From: Lachnospiraceae bacterium
GTDB lineage: Bacteria > Bacillota > Clostridia > Lachnospirales > Lachnospiraceae
Direction of reading: 5' to 3'
Length of the DNA stretch: 36,162 nucleotides
Assembly: GCA_016285265.1 (NCBI GenBank)
Contig: JAEEQL010000013.1
Location: forward strand, 1-36,162
Shown here: in pieces, positions 7,664-14,445 of the stretch
Position numbering within the stretch: the first letter of the stretch is position 1
Layout: each line of letters begins with the position of its first letter
The notes under the pieces: model-generated
The model's database searches: none
The model's input: only the letters and a program-made list of their open reading frames with translations
Told to the model about the DNA's origin: nothing
Translations under genes and position numbers: made by a program

Positions 7664-9072
7664 CCGTTTTCTCCCTCAAGTTGGTTGAGAGCAATGGTGC
7701 TCTGTCCCTCGATGTAGGTACCGGGGTATGTATCTATCACATACCTGTACAGTTTCTTGGCTTTTTCCTTATCTCCCGATTTCTCATAAGATACAGCCGC
7801 AAAGTATATAAGATCGGCGTTGCTCTCGTTGTAGAAGTATGCCTTCTCAAAAAGAGGTCCGCTCTTTTCAAAATCACTTGCGTAATATGCTCCGAGCGCC
7901 GCAGAAGATGCCCTTTCGGAAAGCTGGGGGCTTACGGTAGCAAGGAGGTTGTCAAAAAGAAGGCTTGCGCTCTCGCTGAGCTTGGAAGGATCCGTGGTGG
8001 ACTTGATCTCCCACAGCATTTCGCCGACTTCTTCGTAATTCTGCTCTGACAGAAGAAGATTTGCGGCATCGATGAGCTTATCGATATCCGCGAGGGTCCC
8101 CTGCTCGCCGGTATAGTCACTGAGAGACTCTTCAAGCCTGATCCTCTCAGCGTTTACCTCGTCCAGCTGCTGCTGAAGGGCATTAAGATCCGTATTCTTT
8201 TTATCGAGGTTGTTCTGGAGCTCCTCGATATTGGCCCTGACCTCGTCACGTACGGCCGTGATCCTGGTGGGAAGCACAAGGAAGTACATGACCGCAAGTC
8301 CCAGGATAAGACCGATAAGGATGTTGAATATCGTTCCGAACGATCCCGACCTGGGCTCATGTGCCCCGGGAGGCTGGATTATCAGCTCGTTATCGATAAC
8401 GTATCTCGTGGGCTCCTCATCACGCTTAAAAAGACCTCTTTTTTCGGAATCCGCGGGATCCGTGAGGTTCTGTATGGTCTGCAGATAGCGCAGCGAAAGC
8501 GTGTTGTTCCTGTCGATGGAAAGCGATCTGGAGATCTCCTTTTCGGCTTCTTCAAAGCGTGAAGAATCCATATACAGAAGGGCGAGAAGCTGTGAAGCCC
8601 TGACATAGTTACTGTTGGTCTGGACGGTCTTTTTAAGCTTGATCATCGCCAGATCCTTGTTGCCCTGAACGCACATTTCGAGGGCGGTGTTGTAATCCTT
8701 GGCCGACTTTTTGAGAACGTCAAAGCCGGCGTGATCGTTCTGGATCATGCCGATGTATTCGCTTGCCATATTTTCCGCATCGCGGAAATTGGAACTGATA
8801 ACCCATTCGCTGAGTGCCTCTGCAGCTTCACCCATTTCGTAGTAGATGAGCCCGAGGAGGTTACGTGCGTCTATATTTTCTTTGTTGAGTCTGAGGCTCT
8901 GTCTGAGACTTACTATTGCACCCGATAGATCCCTTACTCCGGCCTTTTCAAGGCCTTCGTTATAGAGTCGGTTTGACATATATATGATCTTCTTGTAAAG
9001 AGAGACATCTCTTTTACAATTGGTGCAAAATGAAACCTCGGAAAGCTGTGCCCCGCAGTTATAACACTTCAT
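7660..9072 (-). CDS. Zinc-ribbon and TPR-repeat membrane protein with extracytoplasmic coiled coil
   Basis: 470 aa. The N-terminal zinc ribbon has Cys3, Cys6, Cys16 and Cys19. TPR-like helical repeats cover about 30-200, one membrane segment about 246-268, and a heptad-rich coiled coil about 275-320. A second TPR block is near the C-terminus (about 400-465, ending in YRYVIDTYPGTYIEGQS-type repeats). The layout predicts TPRs on both sides of the membrane, suited to a scaffold. No enzyme motif is seen. It sits between a 64-aa gene (10 bp upstream) and the GH25 muramidase it overlaps, which suggests a role in cell-wall remodelling; that is inference. Confidence 0.85.
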   Translation of the reverse strand: MKCYNCGAQLSEVSFCTNCKRDVSLYKKIIYMSNRLYNEGLEKAGVRDLSGAIVSLRQSLRLNKENIDARNLLGLIYYEMGEAAEALSEWVISSNFRDAENMASEYIGMIQNDHAGFDVLKKSAKDYNTALEMCVQGNKDLAMIKLKKTVQTNSNYVRASQLLALLYMDSSRFEEAEKEISRSLSIDRNNTLSLRYLQTIQNLTDPADSEKRGLFKRDEEPTRYVIDNELIIQPPGAHEPRSGSFGTIFNILIGLILGLAVMYFLVLPTRITAVRDEVRANIEELQNNLDKKNTDLNALQQQLDEVNAERIRLEESLSDYTGEQGTLADIDKLIDAANLLLSEQNYEEVGEMLWEIKSTTDPSKLSESASLLFDNLLATVSPQLSERASSAALGAYYASDFEKSGPLFEKAYFYNESNADLIYFAAVSYEKSGDKEKAKKLYRYVIDTYPGTYIEGQSTIALNQLEGENG

Positions 9073-9082
9073 ACACTACCGC

Positions 9083-9277
9083 TTAATAAGGGCGTCTTCC
9101 GGGACGCATATCACGCAGGGGCTGCTGCTGTGCAGAAGCCGCCTGCGCCGAGTCTTTACCCATTCTGACATAGAGATCCACGGCGTCGGTAAGATCCGCG
9201 CCGTTTACGGTCTCTTCGAGTTCTCCTATCTCCATGCTGGGATAAAATTTCTTAAGTTCTTCTTCAAAATCTATCAT
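9083..9277 (-). CDS. Small hypothetical protein (64 aa)
   Basis: The protein starts MIDFEEELKKFYPSMEIGEL and ends in a flexible Gln/Arg/Pro-rich tail (QQQPLRDMRPGRRPY). There is no membrane segment. It lies 81 bp after valS and 10 bp before the TPR membrane protein gene, on the same strand. The ribosome binding site is weak (GGAAT about six bases upstream). I recall short proteins with the same EEELKKFxPS start preceding TPR genes in relatives, so it is probably real and part of that unit; its function is unknown. Confidence 0.65.
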   Translation of the reverse strand: MIDFEEELKKFYPSMEIGELEETVNGADLTDAVDLYVRMGKDSAQAASAQQQPLRDMRPGRRPY

Positions 9278-9358
9278 GAATTATTCCGTCTTTTTTCCGC
9301 TTTGGATAAAGCTGTAAACATACAGATTAAATATACCTAAAAACTCCCGAAAAATCAA

Positions 9359-12043
9359 TTATGACAGGGATTTAAGGCGTTCTTCGACCTGCATGGCCAT
9401 CTGTCTGTATTTTTCCTGCTTTGCCTTCTCTTCGTCGATCTTGGCCTGAGGCGCTTTGGACAGGAACTTTTCGTTGGTGAGCATGCTCTCGCTTCTCTTA
9501 AGCTCGCCCTGCAGACGAGCTTTTTCCTTTTCGAGACGTTCCTTCTCCGCTGCGATGTCAACGAGCTCGGCAAAAGGAATATAGAGCGTTGCGCCTGCGA
9601 TCACAACGGAAACCGCATCATCGGCGATGCCCGATTTGTCGGACTGTGTCTTTACATCCGAAGCATAGGAAAGGCTTGCAAAGAAGAGCTTTCCTTCCTC
9701 AAATACCTTAAGGATTTCCGCATCGTCGGAAACAACGAATACCTCGGCCTTCTTGGAGGGAGCAACGTTCATCTCGGAGCGTACGTTTCTGATGCCCTTG
9801 ACCGCGGACTTGATGATCTCAACCGCTTTCTCCTCATCGGGGAATGCACGGTCAGCGGTAAACTCGGGCCATGCGCTGATCATGATGGACTCTTCCTCGT
9901 CCTGGACGTTGCAGAAGATCTCCTCGGTGATGAAAGGCATGTAAGGATGAAGGAGCTTCAGCGCGTCGATAAGGACGGTCTTGAGCGTCCAGAGAGCCGC
10001 ATTCTGACCCTTAACGTCGTCGGTCGCATAGAGTCTGGGCTTGACCATCTCGATGTACCAGTCGCAGAACTCCTCCCAGAGGAAGTCATAAACCTTCTGT
10101 ACGGCGATACCGAGCTCGAAACGGTCCATATTGTCGGTCATGTCCTTAACAAGGGTGTTGAGCCTTGAAAGGATCCACTTATCAACGGGAAGAAGGTCCC
10201 CGGCTGCGGGCTTTGAGATGCCTTTTGCATTCTTTTCCGCAAACTGATCTTCGTTCATCATGATGAATCTCGATGCGTTCCAGATCTTGTTAGCGAAGTT
10301 TCTGCTGTTTTCGACTCTCTCGTAGTAGAAACGCATGTCGTTTCCGGGAGCGTTTCCGGTGATGAGGGTAAGTCTTAAAGCGTCTGCGCCGTACTTATCG
10401 ATGACTTCGAGGGGATCGATGCCGTTTCCGAGTGACTTACTCATCTTGCGGCCTTCGGAGTCCCTTACGAGTCCGTGGAAAAGAACGGTCTTGAAGGGCT
10501 TTTCACCCATCTGCTCATAACCGGAGAAGATCATCCTGATAACCCAGAAGAAGATGATGTCATATCCGGTAACAAGAACGTCCGTGGGATAGAAATACTT
10601 AAGGTCTTCGGTCTGCTCGGGCCATCCGAGAGTCTCAAAGGGCCAGAGTGCCGAAGAAAACCATGTATCGAGAGTATCGGGATCCTGGGTAAAATGTGTA
10701 CATCCGCACTTAGGACACTTTTCGGGAACTGCCTTTGCAACTACGGTCTCGCCGCACTCGTCGCAGTAATATGCGGGAATCCTGTGTCCCCACCAGAGCT
10801 GTCTTGAGATACACCAGTCGCGGATGTTATCGGTCCAGTTGTAGTAGACCTTCTCCATTCTTTCCTGGGGAATGAGCTTTATCTCGCCTTCCTTTACGGC
10901 CTTTACGGCAGGCTTAATGAGCTCGTCCATCTTGACGAACCACTGCTCCTTAACGAGGGGCTCGATGGTAGCCTTGCATCTGTCGTGTGTACCTACGTTA
11001 TGGGTGTAATCTTCGATCTCAACGAGGAGTCCGAGCTTGTCGAGATCCTCTACGATGCGCTTTCTTGCTTCATAGCGGTCAAGACCGGCATATTCGCCGC
11101 CGTTTTCGTTGATGGTGGCGTCATCGTTCATGATGTTGATGACATCAAGGTTATGGCGCTTTCCTACCTCGAAGTCGTTGGGGTCGTGTGCGGGAGTGAT
11201 CTTAACTACACCGGTTCCGAACTCGACATCAACATAGGTATCCTCAACGATGGGGATCTCCTTGTTAACGAGGGGAAGCCATACGCTGCGGCCCTTGAGG
11301 TGGGTGTATCTTTCATCATCGGGGTTGATCGCAACAGCGGTATCTCCGAGCATTGTCTCGGGACGGGTTGTCGCAAACTCGAGGAACTCCGTGGTCGAAG
11401 GCTTTCCGGTCTCCTTATCCATAAGGGGATACTTGATGTGCCAGAGATGTCCGGCCTGCTCCTCGTACTCAACCTCCGCATCGGAAATGGAGGTATTACA
11501 GATGGGGCACCAGTTGATTATCCTCTTGCCCTTGTAGATATATCCTTTTTCATGCATCTTGACGAAAACTTCGGTTACGGCCTTGTTGCAGCCTTCGTCC
11601 ATGGTGAAACGCTCTCTGTCCCAGTCACATGAGGAACCGAGCTTTTTGAGCTGGCTGATGATGCGTCCGCCGTATTCCTTTTTCCATTCCCATGCCTTCT
11701 CAAGGAAGCCTTCACGGCCGAGATCGTGCTTATCGATGCCCTCCTTTTTGAGAGTCTCGATGATCCTGACCTCGGTTGCTATGGATGCATGGTCGGTTCC
11801 GGGCTGCCAGAGGGCGTTGAAGCCCTGCATTCTCTTCCAGCGGATGAGAATGTCCTGCATGGTGTTATCGAGGGCATGACCCATATGGAGCTGTCCTGTA
11901 ATGTTTGGGGGCGGGATCACGATGGTGAAGGGGGTCTTGGAATGATCCACTTCGGCGTGAAAATACTTCTTATCCAGCCATTTTTGATATAAACGGTCCT
12001 CTATTCCTTTCGGATCGTAAGTTTTTGCGAGTTCTCGTGCCAT
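9359..12043 (-). CDS. valS: Valyl-tRNA synthetase
   Basis: Class I synthetase that charges tRNA-Val and edits mis-charged threonine. 894 aa is normal. The HIGH signature is HMGH (53-56) in PPPNITGQLHMGHA, the editing domain holds ATTRPETMLGDTAVAINP (about 224-241), the KMSKS loop is at 533-537 (GRKMSKSLGN), and residues of about 835-890 form the C-terminal coiled-coil arm specific to ValRS. Two Cys pairs (427/430 and 443/446) suggest a zinc knuckle. AAAGGAG lies eight bases before the ATG. Expression is controlled by the T-box leader upstream. Confidence 0.99.
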   Translation of the reverse strand: MARELAKTYDPKGIEDRLYQKWLDKKYFHAEVDHSKTPFTIVIPPPNITGQLHMGHALDNTMQDILIRWKRMQGFNALWQPGTDHASIATEVRIIETLKKEGIDKHDLGREGFLEKAWEWKKEYGGRIISQLKKLGSSCDWDRERFTMDEGCNKAVTEVFVKMHEKGYIYKGKRIINWCPICNTSISDAEVEYEEQAGHLWHIKYPLMDKETGKPSTTEFLEFATTRPETMLGDTAVAINPDDERYTHLKGRSVWLPLVNKEIPIVEDTYVDVEFGTGVVKITPAHDPNDFEVGKRHNLDVINIMNDDATINENGGEYAGLDRYEARKRIVEDLDKLGLLVEIEDYTHNVGTHDRCKATIEPLVKEQWFVKMDELIKPAVKAVKEGEIKLIPQERMEKVYYNWTDNIRDWCISRQLWWGHRIPAYYCDECGETVVAKAVPEKCPKCGCTHFTQDPDTLDTWFSSALWPFETLGWPEQTEDLKYFYPTDVLVTGYDIIFFWVIRMIFSGYEQMGEKPFKTVLFHGLVRDSEGRKMSKSLGNGIDPLEVIDKYGADALRLTLITGNAPGNDMRFYYERVENSRNFANKIWNASRFIMMNEDQFAEKNAKGISKPAAGDLLPVDKWILSRLNTLVKDMTDNMDRFELGIAVQKVYDFLWEEFCDWYIEMVKPRLYATDDVKGQNAALWTLKTVLIDALKLLHPYMPFITEEIFCNVQDEEESIMISAWPEFTADRAFPDEEKAVEIIKSAVKGIRNVRSEMNVAPSKKAEVFVVSDDAEILKVFEEGKLFFASLSYASDVKTQSDKSGIADDAVSVVIAGATLYIPFAELVDIAAEKERLEKEKARLQGELKRSESMLTNEKFLSKAPQAKIDEEKAKQEKYRQMAMQVEERLKSLS

Positions 12044-12089
12044 GTTTTTTCTCCTTTCGCGTCTCTAAGGAATGCAGGTTTTGGGCTAT

Positions 12090-12345
12090 AAAAAAGCCCC
12101 TTGCACTCCTTATAGGAATGCAAAGGGCGTATACTACGCGGTACCACCTTTGTTCGCAGACTGTTCTGCCTCATTACACCGTTTCGTGGATCGACGGGAT
12201 GACTACACAGCTTCTTACAGGTAAAAGCCTTCACCATCCGGCTCGGAAGCTACCTTCTGGGATCCTGCTCGGGGAAGCTCTCAGCGTGTAATGCTTCCTT
12301 CTCTGTCGGGCGGTTATCACATACTCCTCTTCGTCACAGCCATAT
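12090..12345 (-). promoter_or_regulatory. T-box riboswitch of valS
   Basis: The leader between the valS promoter and gene carries the T-box landmarks in order. Stem I has GACGAAGAGGAGTATG (about 12336-12321) and GCTGAGAGC. The proposed specifier is GTA (12253-12251, a valine codon), followed by a purine. The T-box sequence AGGTGGTACCGCG is at 12149-12137. A terminator has arms GCCCTTTGCATTCC and GGAGTGCAAGGGGC plus six Us (12128-12090). Uncharged tRNA-Val pairing with specifier and T-box would favour the antiterminator and valS transcription. The exact specifier triplet is inferred from the expected valine codon and its place in the loop. Confidence 0.93.
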
Positions 12346-12380
12346 AATATGTATGCAGCATATCGCTGCAATTTCGAATA

Positions 12381-12409
12381 ATAATATGTGATAGCAGGTG
12401 TTTTGTCAA
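12381..12409 (-). promoter_or_regulatory. valS promoter
   Basis: On the minus strand TTGACA (complement of 12404-12409) is followed after 17 bp by TATTAT (complement of 12381-12386). It is a near-consensus housekeeping promoter placed about 30 bp upstream of T-box Stem I. Confidence 0.85.
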
Positions 12410-12410
12410 G

Positions 12411-12441
12411 GAAAACAGGGAAAAACAGGGGATGGTTCCGC
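12411..12441 (-). repeat. Second copy of a REP-like short sequence
   Basis: On the minus strand the block contains GGAACCATCCCCTGTTT followed by a repeated CCCTGTTTTC. It closely resembles the string GGAACCGTCCCGCTGTTT at 4034-4051. It lies between the divergent valS and amylase promoters. Confidence 0.4.
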
Positions 12442-12445
12442 CTCG

Positions 12446-12454
12446 TGGTATAAT
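12446..12454 (+). promoter_or_regulatory. Extended -10 promoter of the amylase gene
   Basis: TGGTATAAT is an extended -10 element 31 bp upstream of the amylase ATG. No good -35 is seen 17 bp upstream, as is common for extended -10 promoters. Confidence 0.5.
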
Positions 12455-12485
12455 GATTGAAAATACATGAAAAGGAGACACGCGT

Positions 12486-13796
12486 ATGTGGGCTTTTGAA
12501 AGTGTTTTTTACCAGATCTATCCTCTGGGTTTCTGCGGGGCACCTTTTGAAAACGACGGAGAATCCAAAAGCCGGATCCTCAAGGTCAAAGAGTGGATCC
12601 CCCATATGAAGAAGCTCGGGATCACGGCGGTTTATTTTTCACCGGTATTCGAATCCGACACTCACGGATACAACACCAGAGATTACAACAAAATAGACAC
12701 AAGGCTCGGAACAAACGAGGACTTTGCACAGGTTTGCAAGGCTCTGCACGAAGAGGGCATCAAAGTCGTCCTCGACGGCGTATTTAACCACGTCGGACGC
12801 GGCTTCTGGGCTTTTAAGGATGTCCTCGAAAAAAGAGAGAGTTCCCCTTACGTTTCCTGGTTTGCCCGCATAGCATTCGACGGCAACTCCAATTACAATG
12901 ACGGACTGTGGTATGAGGGCTGGGAAGGCAATTACGACCTGGTCAAGCTCAATCTATGGAACCCGGATGTCGTAAACCATCTTCTTGATGCGGTTTCGGG
13001 CTGGATCAGGGACTATGACATAGACGGATTAAGACTTGACGTAGCCTACTGTCTCCCCGAGGACTTCATAAGGCGCTTAAGAAGCCATGTCGACGGTATC
13101 AAGCAGGATTTCTTCATCGGAGGCGAACTTCTCCACGGAGATTACAACAAGTGGCTGAACGCAGGTCTTGACTGTGCGACGAATTACGAGTGCTATAAGG
13201 GCATCTTCTCAAGCATGAACAGCTACAACTGCTTCGAGATAGTCCATTCGCTTCTCAGGCAGTTCGGTCCCGAGAACTGGACGCTCTACAAAGGCAGGCA
13301 CCTCTGGTCATTCGTTGATAACCATGATGTAACGAGAGCCGCGAGCGTCGTAAATAACGAAAACCACCTGCCCCTTATGTACGGCTTCATCTTCGGAATG
13401 CCCGGAATACCGATGATCTACTACGGAAGCGAATGGGGCGAGAAAGCGAACAAGCAAGAAGGCGATCCCGCGCTCCGCAAATGCTTCGATGCGCCGCAGT
13501 GGAACTCCCTTACGGATACCATCGCCGCCATGGCAGATGCAAAGAAGGGCTCCGAAGCACTCAATTACGGTGATTTCAAGTCACTGGTCCTCACAAACAG
13601 GCAATGCATCTTCCAGAGACAGTCCGAGCATGAAAGAGTCCTGGTTGCGGTCAACATAGACGAGAACGAATACACCGCTCATTTTGATGCAGGCTGCGGC
13701 AAAGCGGTCGACCTGATCACGGGAAAGGACTTCGATTTCGGCGGAGGAACAAAGCTTGAGCCGTACAGTGTAAAATTCCTGAAGTGCGAAAGGTAA
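12486..13796 (+). CDS. GH13 alpha-amylase family protein (maltodextrin/cyclomaltodextrin hydrolase-like)
   Basis: 436 aa with no signal peptide, so intracellular. The four GH13 regions are present: DGVFNHV (97-103), GLRLDVAYC with the nucleophile Asp185, FIGGELLH with the acid/base Glu214, and FVDNHD with the transition-state Asp281. The start ESVFYQIYPLGFC is typical of cyclomaltodextrinase and maltodextrin glucosidase relatives. It lacks the long N-terminal domain of neopullulanases. It probably degrades imported maltodextrins or internal glucan; the exact specificity cannot be read from sequence. AAAAGGAG lies eight bases before the ATG. It is a single-gene unit with its own terminator. 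Confidence 0.93.
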   Translation: MWAFESVFYQIYPLGFCGAPFENDGESKSRILKVKEWIPHMKKLGITAVYFSPVFESDTHGYNTRDYNKIDTRLGTNEDFAQVCKALHEEGIKVVLDGVFNHVGRGFWAFKDVLEKRESSPYVSWFARIAFDGNSNYNDGLWYEGWEGNYDLVKLNLWNPDVVNHLLDAVSGWIRDYDIDGLRLDVAYCLPEDFIRRLRSHVDGIKQDFFIGGELLHGDYNKWLNAGLDCATNYECYKGIFSSMNSYNCFEIVHSLLRQFGPENWTLYKGRHLWSFVDNHDVTRAASVVNNENHLPLMYGFIFGMPGIPMIYYGSEWGEKANKQEGDPALRKCFDAPQWNSLTDTIAAMADAKKGSEALNYGDFKSLVLTNRQCIFQRQSEHERVLVAVNIDENEYTAHFDAGCGKAVDLITGKDFDFGGGTKLEPYSVKFLKCER

Positions 13797-13825
13797 TTCA
13801 CAAGGCTAACAGAAGTTAGAAATAT

Positions 13826-13863
13826 ATGCCCCTCGAAAGGTAATTTCGAGGGGCATTTTTTAT
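13826..13863 (+). terminator. Rho-independent terminator of the amylase gene
   Basis: A perfect 13-bp stem (ATGCCCCTCGAAA / TTTCGAGGGGCAT) with loop GGTAA is followed by TTTTTTAT, 29 bp after the stop codon. Confidence 0.93.
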
Positions 13864-14264
13864 GTTAACCCGATAAATACTGAAAAGCATGGTTACCATA
13901 AATCACGAAACTCTTTTCGAGTTGTTACGAACGATTTCATCCGTCACGAAATTCCTGATGCAAAATATCACCCGGTATATGACGACACATCTTTTAACAA
14001 CAGTGTCATTATTTTGTGATTTTCGCAGGAATTCAAATAGCTTTTCCACGCAATCCACTGAGTTATCCACATAGAAAAACGACGTCAGTTCCGCATGAAA
14101 TCCGGTGTCATTTTGAAAGATTATGAATGATATAAAATCATCGCAAGGAAACATAATCGAAAATGCAACCGATCAAAAACATGCCCGAATAACAGAAGAG
14201 ATTAAAATTTATGTTAACTGAATCGCCTTCTAAATCACAACCGTTTTCGCTTAACTCACTTAAA
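13864..14264. other. Intergenic stretch without a supported gene
   Basis: About 400 bp of AT-rich DNA between the amylase terminator and the hairpins behind the helicase gene. I see no ribosome-binding-site-supported frame. One frame of 83 codons on the minus strand (13903-14154) lacks a ribosome binding site and any family look. The words CAGTGTCATTATTTTG (about 13999) and CGGTGTCATTTTG (about 14111) are similar and may be remnants of a repeat. Nothing else is apparent. Confidence 0.5.
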
Positions 14265-14265
14265 A

Positions 14266-14297
14266 ACGACACTAACGTCAAGTAACGTCAGTGTCGT
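14266..14297 (-). terminator. Hairpin with short U-run on the minus strand
   Basis: ACGACACTAACGT (14266-14278) pairs with ACGTCAGTGTCGT (14285-14297) except for one mismatch; read on the minus strand the stem is followed by TTTTT. It could be a back-up terminator for the helicase operon, about 150 bp beyond its stop, or the end of an unrecognised small transcript. Confidence 0.45.
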
Positions 14298-14364
14298 CAT
14301 TTCAACCCTCTTGTATAGTAGGGAGGAGGGACCACTATATATAGATATGTCGAAATACAGTAAA

Positions 14365-14397
14365 GCCCTCACTACCGTCTTGTACGGTAATGAGGGC
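14365..14397 (-). terminator. Terminator candidate of the helicase operon
   Basis: A 14-bp stem GCCCTCACTACCGT / ACGGTAATGAGGGC with one mismatch and a 5-base loop, 48 bp behind the helicase stop. On the minus strand it is followed by only TTTACTG, so the U-tract is poor. Confidence 0.55.
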
Positions 14398-14445
14398 CGG
14401 ATAACAAAAACTATGTGTTAAAAACGATAATGAAATGGGAAATCC

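Noticed and set aside
9278-9358. Search for a valS terminator before the 64-aa gene
   Set aside because: Only a weak CTGTA/TACAG hairpin and scattered T-runs are present; not enough to call a terminator, so read-through from valS remains possible.
14063-14071. TTATCCACA, a perfect DnaA box
   Set aside because: A single copy is expected about once by chance in a window this size; no cluster of boxes, dnaA or dnaN is nearby.
13903-14154. An 83-codon open frame on the minus strand in the long gap after the amylase gene
   Set aside because: There is no ribosome binding site before its ATG, the translation has no familiar pattern, and the region otherwise looks non-coding.
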